Shown: positions 43,700-53,451, counted from the stretch's first letter. The stretch: 64,000 nt of DNA from an uncultured Spirochaetaceae bacterium (GCA_944390015.1 CALXOL010000008.1:1-64000), one strand, 5' to 3'. Made by a program: numbers and translations. Notes: a model not told the origin generated them from the sequence alone.

Positions 43700-44441
43700 G
43701 CTGATCCCCCTTCTTTCCCAGATATACCTCCATGACATATGGATCGTTCATGACCTCTTCAGGCGTTCCTTCGGAAATCTTCTCTCCATGGTGAAGCACG
43801 ATTACACGTTCACAGAGGCTTACAACGGCCTTCATGATGTGTTCAATCAGGAATATCGTGACTCCCGAATCATTTATCTTCCTTATAAGTTCGATGGCAG
43901 ATTCGGTCTCTGCCGGGTTAAGGCCCGCCATTACCTCATCCAAAAAGAGCATCTCCGGCTTTGTAGCCAGAGCCCTTGCCATCTCAAGGCGCTTCTGGTC
44001 CGGTGTTCCCATGTCCTTTGCAAGAACCTTCCTCTTATCATAGAGGCCTGTGAAATGGAGCACCTCAAGGGCTATCTCCCTCGCCTCTTTGAGGGACTTA
44101 GCTCCATAGCGTCCGAAATAGGCGCTTGGAACGACGTTATCCACGACGGGGAGGTTTCCAAGTGGCTTCATGATCTGGAACGTACGGGCTATTCCCATCG
44201 CCGTATAATCGTACGGGTGCTTATGGGTTATCTCCTCTCCCTTATAGAAGATTCTTCCCTCAGATGGCGGGTAGAAACCGCATATCATATTGAAGGTCGT
44301 GGACTTGCCAGCCCCGTTCGGGCCGATCATGCCAGTAATCGCACCGCTTTTTATCTGGAAAGAGACATCTGAGACGGCCTTCAATCCCCTGAAATTCTTA
44401 GTTATTCCCTGTACTTCAATAATTGGATTATCCATGCTCAT
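43692..44441 (-). CDS. livG: Branched-chain amino-acid-type ABC ATPase LivG
   Basis: A 249-residue ATPase: Walker A GPNGAGKSTTFN, a divergent signature GTPDQKRLEMARAL in place of LSGGQ (common in LivG), Walker B MLFLDEVMAGL and a C-terminal LivG-type tail. GGAG sits three bases before the first ATG (44441) and eight before a second in-frame ATG (44435), which may be the real start. Confidence 0.92.
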   Translation of the reverse strand: MSMDNPIIEVQGITKNFRGLKAVSDVSFQIKSGAITGMIGPNGAGKSTTFNMICGFYPPSEGRIFYKGEEITHKHPYDYTAMGIARTFQIMKPLGNLPVVDNVVPSAYFGRYGAKSLKEAREIALEVLHFTGLYDKRKVLAKDMGTPDQKRLEMARALATKPEMLFLDEVMAGLNPAETESAIELIRKINDSGVTIFLIEHIMKAVVSLCERVIVLHHGEKISEGTPEEVMNDPYVMEVYLGKKGDQHA

Positions 44442-45460
44442 ATCTCCTCATCAGCCTCGCTCTTCTTGAGTACCTTCGTCTCAAGGAAATTCTTCAGCTT
44501 GCTTGTGCTGAACCATCCGAGCAGTCCTACTGGACGGAAACGGATTACGACAAGCAGCACCACAGCATAAAGTATCAGGTTGATACCAGGAAGGATCGCA
44601 CCGAACTCATTTCTGAGGAACTCAGAGAGCGTGATCAGAATCGCTCCTCCAACCAGTGGTCCTTCAACGAATGCCGCTCCTCCTACAATCGCAGGAAGAA
44701 CGAATTCAACAGAATATGACTGGAGCATCAGATCTGGATCTATATACCTGTTGTAGTATGCATAGAAGCTTCCTACCATGGCTGCGATCATCGAGCTTAC
44801 GATAAGCGCATACACCTTGTATCTCATCGGCTTGATACCGATTGCTGAGGCAACGTCCTCATCTTCTCTTATCGTCCTGAGGGCAAAACCGAACTTCGAG
44901 CGGCTAATCTTACGCATTACAAGGTAAACGCCTATTATCATGGCAAGGCCAATGTAGTAGTAAGGGGCCTTCCCCATGAAACGGAACTCTGCAAATGATT
45001 CAGCTCCGAACGGCAGTGAGATACCTGTTGCCTTTCCTGCGAAATCCCAGTTGATCACGAACTGCCTTATCGTCTCTCCGAATGCGATTGAAACGAGCGT
45101 GAAATATGGACCTTTAAGGAGGAAGCACGGGTAGAATATCACCCCAGCAAGACCGCCGACAATCAGCATGGAAAGCAGCATGCTCAGCCATGGATTCATT
45201 CCTGCTTTCGTTACAAACAGTGCAGCAACATATGCGCCAAGTCCCATGTATGCCGCATGCCCAAGGCTGTTCTGCCCAGTCATACCTCCCAGGAGGTTCC
45301 ATGCCATCGACATCGTGGATGTATAGAAAATCAGAATGAATACATTCATGATGTAAGGCTTATTTGAAAGCATGAGAGGAAGTGCGATAAGAAGAACAAG
45401 CAGAAGCGCTATGGCTATCCTCTTACGTATCTTATATGGTGTCAACTTACTTACTTTCAT
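44438..45460 (-). CDS. livM: Branched-chain amino-acid-type ABC permease LivM
   Basis: A 340-residue membrane protein. MAWNLLGGMTGQNSLGHAAYMGLGAY and GKKISR-like RTIREDEDVASAIGIKPMRYK are typical LivM features. It pairs with LivH to form the channel. Its stop overlaps livG by four bases and its start is one base from the livH stop. Confidence 0.92.
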   Translation of the reverse strand: MKVSKLTPYKIRKRIAIALLLVLLIALPLMLSNKPYIMNVFILIFYTSTMSMAWNLLGGMTGQNSLGHAAYMGLGAYVAALFVTKAGMNPWLSMLLSMLIVGGLAGVIFYPCFLLKGPYFTLVSIAFGETIRQFVINWDFAGKATGISLPFGAESFAEFRFMGKAPYYYIGLAMIIGVYLVMRKISRSKFGFALRTIREDEDVASAIGIKPMRYKVYALIVSSMIAAMVGSFYAYYNRYIDPDLMLQSYSVEFVLPAIVGGAAFVEGPLVGGAILITLSEFLRNEFGAILPGINLILYAVVLLVVIRFRPVGLLGWFSTSKLKNFLETKVLKKSEADEEI

Positions 45461-45461
45461 C

Positions 45462-46325
45462 CTATCTCCTCCTGAGCTTTATGACCTGGCGTACGACAAG
45501 AATGACTATGAACGTTACGAATACTGTCAGGTCACGGTATGTAGGTCCGACAATAAGGGAACTGAGCGTCTCAAGGAGCCCAAGGAAGATTCCTGCGAAG
45601 AACGCACCCTGGATGCTTCCGAAACCACCTACTACGACGACGATGAGGGCTTTGAAGCTGAAAGATGCGCCAACCATCGGGTATACCATGTAAAAGAGGG
45701 TTAAGAGCGCTCCCGCTATTCCTGCAAGGGCACAGCCGAGACCATATGTGATTATATAGATCCTCTTGGTGTTGATTCCAACGACCTCAGCTCCGATCGG
45801 GTTCTGGGAGACAGCCCTTATCTTCTTACCTGTCGGCGTGTACTTTAAGAACCAGAAAAGCGCTACCGTTACTATGATAAGTCCAATGAAGCTTATCATC
45901 TTCGGAAGAGACATGGTAACAGGGCCAAAGCTCAGCGTTTTTGAGCTATAGGATGTTGTAATCGTTCTATAGTTCGGTGAGAAGATTACCAAGGCAAGGT
46001 TCTGAAAGAGCATTCCAAGACCTACCGTGAGAAAGAGGAGGTTCGTAAAGCTCTTCGTACCAAGTGATGGCGTTATAAGAGTATGCTGAATCAGCGCACC
46101 GAGTGCGAACATGATAACTACGACAAGGGGTATCGAAAGATACGGATCCAGGCCGAAATAAGAGTTGAAGACGAATGTAAGGTACATTCCTATCATGAGC
46201 ATCTCACCATGACAGAAATTTATGATTTTCATTACGCCGAAAATAATGTTCTGCCCCATTCCCATCAGGGAATAGAAGCCTCCGATAAGGAGACCGTTAA
46301 CGCAGGCTTGTAAGAATATTTCCAA
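45462..46325 (-). CDS. livH: Branched-chain amino-acid-type ABC permease LivH
   Basis: A 287-residue membrane protein. ACVNGLLIGGFYSLMGMGQNIIFGVM and NFCHGEMLMIGMY are diagnostic of LivH. It is the first gene of the livHMGFJ operon; the promoter should lie in the 129-base gap to the divergent DctP-like gene. GGAGG lies upstream of the ATG. Confidence 0.92.
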   Translation of the reverse strand: MEIFLQACVNGLLIGGFYSLMGMGQNIIFGVMKIINFCHGEMLMIGMYLTFVFNSYFGLDPYLSIPLVVVIMFALGALIQHTLITPSLGTKSFTNLLFLTVGLGMLFQNLALVIFSPNYRTITTSYSSKTLSFGPVTMSLPKMISFIGLIIVTVALFWFLKYTPTGKKIRAVSQNPIGAEVVGINTKRIYIITYGLGCALAGIAGALLTLFYMVYPMVGASFSFKALIVVVVGGFGSIQGAFFAGIFLGLLETLSSLIVGPTYRDLTVFVTFIVILVVRQVIKLRRR

Positions 46326-46472
46326 GACTGACCTCCTCTGCCTAACCGTTTTGCCAGCTGGTTAAAAGGAAGTCAACAAATTGTTTTCCAATGGCAAGAA
46401 TTTGAAGAAGAAAAGCAATAATATCCTATTTCTCGTTTCAAAAAGAGAGGACTATTGGTTTATAATTATCGT

Positions 46473-47333
46473 ATGCGCTTAAAGTCCATAACCATCTTTC
46501 TTATGACAGTCATGCTCTTATCCTGCGGAGCAAAAGAGATAGGTGCGAAAGAGGATCTTACGCTGATGAGGCTATATGCATCGGAGGGTAAGATGCATCC
46601 TCATTTCAAGGCATCCGAATACCTGGCAAAACTCATAGAACGCCGTTCGGATGGAAAGATGCGCATGCAGGTAAAAACAACCTCTCCTGAGGGAAGAGCT
46701 GAGGGATTATTGGAGCAGCTCTCATTCGGAGGCATCACAATGACGCTGGCAGAGGGAGAGACGCTCCTTGCGATGATTCCAGAACTAAAAGATGTAATCG
46801 GTGAAGAAGATGGCATAAGCTATGAGAGCGTGCTTAAAAAGAGGGATGAGATCAACGATGTGCTCAAAGGTTATGGAATAATGATGCTCACATGCTATCA
46901 TCCTAAGGCAAGAGCGATATTCGCACGTTCAGAGGACTGGGAGCCGAGCCAGAATACGAAGCTCGCTTCGGTAGGAGAGATCTCACATCAGGGACACCCT
47001 CACATCTCAAGTTCAAGTTATATCGAGCTCTCAGATGCGGCAGGGCTGCTTGCAGACTACACTTTCGATGCAATTGAGGCACCGATTGTGGATTTTGCCT
47101 CTTCCGAAGCGTATGCGTTTGCAAAGAGCGTCTCAATATTCGAGGAGCCTCCCCTTCCCGCATTCCTACTCATGACGAGGAGAATATTCAGCAATTTAAA
47201 TGCCTCAGAGAAAGAGGTGATTTTAGAATCTGCAGAGCTTTCCCGTTATTATGCCGACTCACTTTTAAAGAGAGCCGAGGAGACTATTCTTATTCGGCTT
47301 GGGAAGGAAAAGAGATTGCTGGAGGGAAATTAA
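46473..47333 (+). CDS. DctP-like binding lipoprotein beside a two-component system
   Basis: A 286-residue lipoprotein starting MRLKSITIFLMTVMLLSCG; the lipobox LLSC gives a lipidated Cys. The body (LMRLYASEGKMHPHFKASEYLAKLIERRSDGKM) is the TRAP DctP ligand-binding fold, but the protein is shorter than transport DctPs (about 320-340) and lacks the usual C-terminal extension. No TRAP permease is adjacent; instead a histidine kinase starts four bases later. It probably serves as the ligand-sensing partner of that kinase. The ATG at 46473 is chosen as it begins the signal peptide. Confidence 0.7.
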   Translation: MRLKSITIFLMTVMLLSCGAKEIGAKEDLTLMRLYASEGKMHPHFKASEYLAKLIERRSDGKMRMQVKTTSPEGRAEGLLEQLSFGGITMTLAEGETLLAMIPELKDVIGEEDGISYESVLKKRDEINDVLKGYGIMMLTCYHPKARAIFARSEDWEPSQNTKLASVGEISHQGHPHISSSSYIELSDAAGLLADYTFDAIEAPIVDFASSEAYAFAKSVSIFEEPPLPAFLLMTRRIFSNLNASEKEVILESAELSRYYADSLLKRAEETILIRLGKEKRLLEGN

Positions 47334-47336
47334 GCA

Positions 47337-48800
47337 GTGAAAAACAGAATCCACATCTCAATATCCGCACTGATTACGTTCTCACTCTCTTTCCTTTTAA
47401 TATCGTTCTCGCTCTTTTCTGCGCTATCTCAGCTGAGCCGGTACGACAGTTACCAGCTTCAGAACAGGAACACGGAGACCCTGATGAACATCCAGGATTT
47501 CAAAAGGGCCATAGCAGAGAGCCAGGCTACGTTCAGCGACTATCTGAATACGGAGAACGCATATAAGCTGACAAGCTATCATCAGGCGCTTAGCACGGGA
47601 AAGACCGCCATCGCCGTTTTAGATGACCTTATAGGATACGGCGAGGAGGCATCATTTACCCTCTCATCGATGAAGGAGAGCTATAAATCATACATCAGCC
47701 AGTGCGAAAAGACATTCGAGCTCTTCGGACTTGGAAGAGAGGACTACTATCAAGAAAAGCAGAAGGCCGAGATGATCGCAGGCTATCTGAGCTTATACTC
47801 CGATGAGCTATTGTCCCTTACCATAGAAAACAACGTGGACAGCCTCTCAGAGGATCTGCGCTCATACAGCGTATTCCTCTCTCTGAACCTCGTCGTGCTC
47901 TTTTTATTCGCCCTCATGATAATCATCATATTAATCGTATTCACGATGAACATCAGAAGTCCACTTAAACTTCTAGCACAGACTGCCGAAAGGATTGCCG
48001 CAGGGGATCTCAACGCAAGGGCCACACCTTCATCCAGGGACAGGCAGGTAAACCTACTTACTGAGACGTTCAATGACATGGCTGACGACATCGTCAAAAT
48101 GATGGAGGAGATGAAGATGAAGGTGGATGCGGAGAAGATGCTGCTTGAAGAACAGAAGAAGAACCTGGAAGTCGAGGCACAGCTCGACAGGGCCACCTTC
48201 CTTGCCCTTCAGACGCAGACGAATCCACACTTCATGTTCAACACTCTTAATACCATCGACAGGACAATCCAGCTCGGCAAGACAGAGGATGCGAGACGTA
48301 TGCTGCACTCAATATCGACACTGATGCGCTATAACCTCTCAGACGGTAACGTTCCTGCCGTCCTGAGAGAGGAGATAGAGGTTACGAAAGAGTATCTTGC
48401 AATCCAGAAAGTGCGCTTTTCCGACCGTCTTAGCTACGCAATAGAAATTGGTGATTCTCTTTTAGATACGGTGTTCCTACCCCGTTTCACCCTTCAGCCG
48501 CTCGTAGAGAACGCCATCATCCACGGCATCGCAGGAAAAGAGGATGGAGGTACTGTTAAGATCAAAGCGGAGGAAAACGATGATGGAGTAATAATCCTTA
48601 CCATCGAGGATGATGGAATCGGAATGACGAAAAGTGCCATAAATGAGGCAATGAATAAGAGTTGGAGGGCATCAAAGCACATAGGAATCAGTAATACCCG
48701 GCATAGGATGGAACTCTTCATGCCATCTGAGGATGTATTCACAATAGACAGCACACCGGGGGACGGCACGAGAATCACGATAAGGCTTAGGAGGGGATGA
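47337..48800 (+). CDS. YesM/LytS-type sensor histidine kinase
   Basis: A 487-residue kinase with a GTG start. Membrane segment 1 (about 7-29), an extracytoplasmic helical sensor of about 150 residues, membrane segment 2 (about 185-207), HAMP (MNIRSPLKLLAQTAERIAAGDLNARA), then the His_kinase domain with QTNPHFMFNTLNTID (phosphorylated His) and an ATPase lid NAIIHGI, EDDGIGM, GDGTRI. The QxNPHFxFN form defines the YesM/LytS group. It is coupled to the downstream regulator by a four-base overlap. Confidence 0.9.
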   Translation: MKNRIHISISALITFSLSFLLISFSLFSALSQLSRYDSYQLQNRNTETLMNIQDFKRAIAESQATFSDYLNTENAYKLTSYHQALSTGKTAIAVLDDLIGYGEEASFTLSSMKESYKSYISQCEKTFELFGLGREDYYQEKQKAEMIAGYLSLYSDELLSLTIENNVDSLSEDLRSYSVFLSLNLVVLFLFALMIIIILIVFTMNIRSPLKLLAQTAERIAAGDLNARATPSSRDRQVNLLTETFNDMADDIVKMMEEMKMKVDAEKMLLEEQKKNLEVEAQLDRATFLALQTQTNPHFMFNTLNTIDRTIQLGKTEDARRMLHSISTLMRYNLSDGNVPAVLREEIEVTKEYLAIQKVRFSDRLSYAIEIGDSLLDTVFLPRFTLQPLVENAIIHGIAGKEDGGTVKIKAEENDDGVIILTIEDDGIGMTKSAINEAMNKSWRASKHIGISNTRHRMELFMPSEDVFTIDSTPGDGTRITIRLRRG

Positions 48801-49606
48801 TGGAAAAGAACTCATACACTGTTTTGATAGTCGATGACGAGCAGATTGAAAGAGAGGCAATCAGGATGATACTCGAGACCTCACACCTTCCAATCTCCTT
48901 CATTTACGAGGCAAACAGCGGAAGGAAGATGCTTGAGATGACAGCAAGCCACAGCGTGGACATAATCATCCTGGATATCAACATGCCGGGGCTCTCAGGC
49001 CTCCAGGCACTTGAGATGCTCCGCTCTGAAGGCAGGGAGACAAAGGTGATAATCTCCACAGCATACGATGAGTTCAATTTCGCAGTAAAAGCACTGCAAT
49101 CCGGGGCTGTCGATTTCCTTGTAAAGCCTGTTGATGACGAGACGCTCATTGAGAGTCTGAGAAAATCCATAGAACGCCTTGATGAGGAAAAAGCGAAAGA
49201 GGCAAAGATATCCAGGATAGAGGATTATCTGAGAATAAGCTCATCATCCCTTGCCCTGTCCGATGAGGATGCAAACAGCGTACTCGTAAAGCAGGTATGC
49301 TCATATATTGAATCCAATTACGATAAAAGAATAGGACTTGATGAGATTGCCGCAGACTGTTCATACAGTAAATTCCACATGGCCAGGATATTCAAAAGCG
49401 TGATGAACATGACTGTAATCGACTATCTGACGAAAGTAAGGATGGAGAAGGCAAAGGAACTGCTTGCCATTACAAAAGATTCAGTAAAGGTAATCGCATT
49501 CAGGACGGGATACAGCGATCCAAACTACTTCTCACTTACATTCCGCAAATACGAAGGGATTACGCCACTGCAATACAGAGCAAAGGCACTTAGTGCAAAA
49601 CGATGA
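48797..49606 (+). CDS. AraC-type response regulator (YesN-like)
   Basis: A 269-residue regulator: N-terminal receiver with DDE acidic pocket, the phospho-acceptor Asp in IIILDINMPG, conserved Thr/Lys (STAYDEF, FLVKPVDD), then a C-terminal AraC HTH pair (IAADCSYSKFHMARIFKSV and TGYSDPNYFSLTFRKYEG). It should bind promoters of a transport gene set, most simply the lrgAB pair that follows. Two adjacent ATGs (48797 and 48800) are possible starts. Confidence 0.92.
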   Translation: MMEKNSYTVLIVDDEQIEREAIRMILETSHLPISFIYEANSGRKMLEMTASHSVDIIILDINMPGLSGLQALEMLRSEGRETKVIISTAYDEFNFAVKALQSGAVDFLVKPVDDETLIESLRKSIERLDEEKAKEAKISRIEDYLRISSSSLALSDEDANSVLVKQVCSYIESNYDKRIGLDEIAADCSYSKFHMARIFKSVMNMTVIDYLTKVRMEKAKELLAITKDSVKVIAFRTGYSDPNYFSLTFRKYEGITPLQYRAKALSAKR

Positions 49607-49661
49607 AAAAGTTGTGGAAAAACTATATACGATATGGTAGATTTCAGCCGGTGGTGCAGTT

Positions 49662-50024
49662 ATGAAAATACTATATCAGATTGCGATAATATTCGGCTTA
49701 TGCCTTCTTGGGGAGATCATGAGCGCACTCCTAAGCTTTCCTTTCCCTTCTGCGATAAGTGCCATGATCCTCTTATCGATTGCCTTGTTCTCTGGCATTC
49801 TGAAGATCGACCACATAAAGGAAAAGAGTGATTTCCTCCTTTCCAACATGGCATTCTTCTTCATTCCCGCCGGGGTTAAGGTCATAGAGCATTTCGATCT
49901 CATAGCCTCTTTCTGGTGGCAGTTCATCGTAATAGCCATAGCCTCTACAATCGTGGTGTTTTTAGTAACGGCGGCAACCGTAACGCTTCTGATAAAAGTG
50001 GAAGAAAGGGGGAAAAGACAATGA
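49662..50024 (+). CDS. lrgA: LrgA/CidA family membrane protein
   Basis: A 120-residue protein of four helices. IFGLCLLGEIMSALLSFPFPSAISAM and MAFFFIPAGVKVI match the LrgA/CidA (DUF) holin-like family. Paired with LrgB these proteins are reported to carry pyruvate in Bacillus (PftAB) and to modulate autolysis in Staphylococcus. The stop overlaps the lrgB start (ATGA). It is 55 bases downstream of the response regulator, echoing lytSR-lrgAB order. Confidence 0.85.
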   Translation: MKILYQIAIIFGLCLLGEIMSALLSFPFPSAISAMILLSIALFSGILKIDHIKEKSDFLLSNMAFFFIPAGVKVIEHFDLIASFWWQFIVIAIASTIVVFLVTAATVTLLIKVEERGKRQ

Positions 50025-50707
50025 AGGAAGCAGTATTCTCATCACCATTTTTCGGTATCACAATCTCGATTGTGGCCTACAGCATAGGAGTATGGATCAA
50101 TAAAAAGACAAAACTTGCCATACTCAATCCCCTTCTGATCTCCTATCTGATAATAATCCCTGCTCTCATTATCCTTGAAATACCTCTTGAGTGGTATGAG
50201 AGAGGAGGAGACATCATAAACATGTTCCTCTCCCCTGCTACGGCAGTGCTTGCAATCACGATTTATAGGCAACGTGAGATACTAAGAAAACACATACTCT
50301 CGGTTCTCGGAGGAACAATAGCAGGCTCAATCACATCCCTTGCCGTTGTTTACCTGATGTGCCGTATGTTCATCCTTCCTGATGAGATCACGGCATCGAT
50401 GCTTCCTAAGAGCATCACAACACCGATGGCAATCGCAGTCTCAGAAAGCATTGGAGGAATCGAGGCTGTAACGGTTCTTGCCGTTATAATAACGGGAATA
50501 AGCGGAAACATCCTCTCTCCAATTCTCATAAGGATATTCAAAGTAAAGAACGAAATCGCACAGGGAATGGCGATAGGAGCCTCCAGTCATGCGGTAGGAA
50601 CAAGCAAGGCCATTGAGCTTGGAGAAGTACAGGGAGCCCTATCCTCAATCGCACTCGTAATGTCAGGGATCGTTACGGTAATTCTTTCTCTCATTTTGTT
50701 CATTTGA
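50021..50707 (+). CDS. lrgB: LrgB/CidB family membrane protein
   Basis: A 228-residue membrane protein. SPFFGITISIVAYSIGVWI, LLPKSITTPMAIAVSESIGG and GMAIGASSHAVGTSKAIELG are the signature regions of the LrgB family. It works with LrgA. The ATG at 50021 is chosen; an upstream in-frame start lies inside lrgA and is not family-like. Confidence 0.9.
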   Translation: MKEAVFSSPFFGITISIVAYSIGVWINKKTKLAILNPLLISYLIIIPALIILEIPLEWYERGGDIINMFLSPATAVLAITIYRQREILRKHILSVLGGTIAGSITSLAVVYLMCRMFILPDEITASMLPKSITTPMAIAVSESIGGIEAVTVLAVIITGISGNILSPILIRIFKVKNEIAQGMAIGASSHAVGTSKAIELGEVQGALSSIALVMSGIVTVILSLILFI

Positions 50708-50745
50708 ACAGAGGCTGAGCAGATTATCAGAAAGGAGGAGAAAAA

Positions 50746-52086
50746 ATGAACATTCTTGTAATCAATGGAAGTCCGAAAGGAAAAAATTCTATTACTCTTC
50801 AGAGCATGCTCTATCTTGAGAAGAAGAATATAGACCACCAGTTTAAATTTCTTCATATCGGACCAATTATAAGAAAACTGGAAAAGGATTTTTCTGAGGC
50901 AAAGAAAATGCTGGAGAAAGCCGATCTCATCATATTCTCCTACCCCGTCTACACATTCCTCGCCCCGTACCAGATGCACAGGTTCATCGAGCTTGTATAT
51001 GATAACGATGTGAATGTGAAAGATAAATGGGCCACACAGATTACAACAAGCAAACACTTCTATGACATCACAGCTCATCGTTTCATGAATGAAAACATGC
51101 TGGATTTTGGCCTTAAGGTACTTCCAGGACTTTCTCAGGACATGGAAGACCTTTTAAAGGAAATAGGCAGGAAAGAGCTGCTTGATTGGATGAAGATGAC
51201 AGAGTTCAGAATCGAAATGGGCATATTCAGAGCAAGAAAAGAAAGAGCCATTGAGTCTCAAAGAAAATATGAAGCAAAGCTTGATAACATCCCCAAAACA
51301 GGAAAAAAGAAGATATCCATAGTGACGAATGTGGAAGATAATGATAGCTCATTACAAAATATGATTGAAGATTTCAGGCGATCTATTCCGTATGAGGCTA
51401 CCGTTTTCAATATCGGCAAGTTCCCATTCTCTGGAGGATGCCTTGGTTGTTTCGGCTGCGCAAAAACTGGAAAGTGCGTGCATAAAGACGGCTTTGACTC
51501 TTATCTTAGAGAGCAGATTCAGAGTGCGGACAGCATCGTATATGCATTTCGCATCAAGCATCATTTCACAGCTTCAAGCATGAAGTGCTATGATGACAGG
51601 CAGTTCTGCAATGGACACCGCGCAGTCACTGCGGGAACCCCTACGGCATATATAATCGCAGGAGATCTTGGTGCGGAAGAGAATCTGAGAGACCTTATCG
51701 AGGCAAGGGCCTCCGTCGGTGGTAATTACCTCTCACAAATCGTTACGGATGAAGGAGAGGATGTATCCTCTTCAATAGAAAGTGCGGCAAAAGCCCTCAC
51801 ATTTGCCCTTGAGAACAACATCGCAGAGCCGAGGAATTTCTATGGGGTCGGAGGAAATAAGATTTTCAGGGACTTAATCTATGAGATGCGTGGCCTCATG
51901 AAAGCAGACCATAGGTTCTATAAGCGCAATGGATACTACTCAGATCTTCCACAGCGCCATATCTGTCGCATGATAGCAATGCAGTTTGTAGGCCTGCTTC
52001 TATCACTTCCTGGGGCAGAGAAAAAGAAGGGCATGATGATGAAAGGCATGCTCATGCCCTATAAGAAAGTTCTAGAACAAAAATGA
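50746..52086 (+). CDS. Tandem flavodoxin-fold FMN oxidoreductase
   Basis: A 446-residue protein of two flavodoxin-like domains. Domain 1 (1-180) begins MNILVINGSPKGKNSIT, the FMN phosphate loop of NAD(P)H-dependent FMN reductases, and has ADLIIFSYPVYTFLAP. Domain 2 (from about 188) lacks the GSPxG loop but has GGCLGCFGCAKTGKCVHKDGF, a Cys-rich motif of iron-sulfur flavoprotein-like reductases. The fused pair is less usual than single-domain members. AAAGGAGGAG precedes the ATG. The substrate is unknown; quinone or disulfide reduction would fit. Confidence 0.75.
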   Translation: MNILVINGSPKGKNSITLQSMLYLEKKNIDHQFKFLHIGPIIRKLEKDFSEAKKMLEKADLIIFSYPVYTFLAPYQMHRFIELVYDNDVNVKDKWATQITTSKHFYDITAHRFMNENMLDFGLKVLPGLSQDMEDLLKEIGRKELLDWMKMTEFRIEMGIFRARKERAIESQRKYEAKLDNIPKTGKKKISIVTNVEDNDSSLQNMIEDFRRSIPYEATVFNIGKFPFSGGCLGCFGCAKTGKCVHKDGFDSYLREQIQSADSIVYAFRIKHHFTASSMKCYDDRQFCNGHRAVTAGTPTAYIIAGDLGAEENLRDLIEARASVGGNYLSQIVTDEGEDVSSSIESAAKALTFALENNIAEPRNFYGVGGNKIFRDLIYEMRGLMKADHRFYKRNGYYSDLPQRHICRMIAMQFVGLLLSLPGAEKKKGMMMKGMLMPYKKVLEQK

Positions 52087-52090
52087 GTGA

Positions 52091-52573
52091 TCAGTTCCAG
52101 AAATCGATATGATCCTTGCAAATCTGTTCCAAGAGCTCATCATCATCCGTTGGCCCTTCGATTACTATGTCCTTCTGTCCATGTGCGACAACATCCCGAG
52201 AAGAGAGGGAGAATGTAGGATTTTCTTCATTATCCCCCGTGAACTTCAATAGATCCTTTTCCGTCGCACCATAGACAAGACAGCCCACATTGGTCCAGTA
52301 CAGAGCACCAGTGCACATGCAGCATGGCTCGAAGTTCGAATAGAGCGTACACTGCTTAAGGAACTCTGGAGAGTACTTCTTAGCCGCTTTAAGCAGCAGA
52401 AGCGTCTCCGCATGATATGCACTTCCGCCTGCTTGGAACTCGTTGCCCTGTTCCATCAGGATATTCCCATTCTTATCTGCAAGGAGAGCGCCAAATGGAT
52501 GGTTGCCCTTCTCCATCGCCTCATGTGCGATTTGAATCGTTCTTCTAAGTAGCCTCTTATCTGCGTCAGTCAT
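52091..52573 (-). CDS. Nucleoside/guanine deaminase (CDA superfamily)
   Basis: A 160-residue enzyme. NHPFGALLADKNGNIL, the zinc and catalytic motif AYHAETLLL and EPCCMCTGAL define the cytidine deaminase-like fold. Length and the GALYWTNVGCLVYGA region suggest a guanine or nucleoside deaminase (GuaD-type) rather than TadA. It is a lone gene convergent with the flavodoxin-fold gene. Confidence 0.85.
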   Translation of the reverse strand: MTDADKRLLRRTIQIAHEAMEKGNHPFGALLADKNGNILMEQGNEFQAGGSAYHAETLLLLKAAKKYSPEFLKQCTLYSNFEPCCMCTGALYWTNVGCLVYGATEKDLLKFTGDNEENPTFSLSSRDVVAHGQKDIVIEGPTDDDELLEQICKDHIDFWN

Positions 52574-52647
52574 ACCAAGATTCTATATTATCGGGGAAAA
52601 AAGCTGAATAGGATTTTCCATGCTATAATCATACAAAAGGAGGATGC

Positions 52648-53451
52648 ATGATAAAAAGAATTACACTGCTTTTGTTTACCATCCTCTTTTTCTCATCATG
52701 CACGGATCCGAATGTTTATACGGCGCTGAATCTTTATGATCCTCTTAAGGAGAGCAAAGGAGAGGTAAGCACCATCGAAATAAAAGGCGGAGAGGATTTC
52801 AATCTTCTTACTCTCTCTGATGATTATCAGGGGACAATCAGGCTGACTTATAAAGCAAAAGAGAGCTATGAAATCTTAAAAGAGCTGGATGAAGAGGAGG
52901 TTGATCTTCTCATACAGAGCCTTTATTACCTGAGACACTATGGGAATCTCAGAGAGTATCTAGATACCCCACTCGATGAGAGAACAAAGGAGATATGCGA
53001 GAATACAAAAGCATTCGCATACGAGATAATCGAAGAAATAGATAGCCTGATTCTTAAAATCCTTGAGGAGACAAACAAGGTCTATCCGAATCTGGATACG
53101 TCTGCCATCACCTCGTTCTTTTCTGAGATCAAGAAAATACTCGATCCTGGAAATGGGTGCTCCTCGATAGAGGACTACATCGCGATACAGCTGACGCTTG
53201 ACATGGTTGCATCCACAATAGACATGCTCTGCCAGATACTGATTTGCCTGCCGGGGGAAGTGGCTGAGTACCTTTGGACCGAGCTGACAGAAATGAGCTT
53301 CTGGTCAGAAGAGACTACGGCAAAGATAATCCGGGACAATGCGGTTTCCCTTATAAAAGTATTCCTGGCTTCAGCCTCTGAGCTTGACCAGGTCGCTGGA
53401 GCTATCCCATCGTTTATAAACCTCTCAACAATCATAGGAGCATTCCTATGA
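52648..53451 (+). CDS. Hypothetical lipoprotein
   Basis: A 267-residue protein with a lipoprotein signal MIKRITLLLFTILFFSSC (lipobox FSSC). The mature part is mostly helical and acidic with no recognised domain. AAAAGGAGG precedes the ATG. Its stop overlaps the start of a barrel-like exported protein by four bases, so the two are co-made and probably act together at the outer membrane. Confidence 0.65.
   Translation: MIKRITLLLFTILFFSSCTDPNVYTALNLYDPLKESKGEVSTIEIKGGEDFNLLTLSDDYQGTIRLTYKAKESYEILKELDEEEVDLLIQSLYYLRHYGNLREYLDTPLDERTKEICENTKAFAYEIIEEIDSLILKILEETNKVYPNLDTSAITSFFSEIKKILDPGNGCSSIEDYIAIQLTLDMVASTIDMLCQILICLPGEVAEYLWTELTEMSFWSEETTAKIIRDNAVSLIKVFLASASELDQVAGAIPSFINLSTIIGAFL

Noticed and set aside
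43698-44372. 224-codon open frame antisense to livG
   Set aside because: livG has all ABC ATPase motifs; the antisense frame has none.
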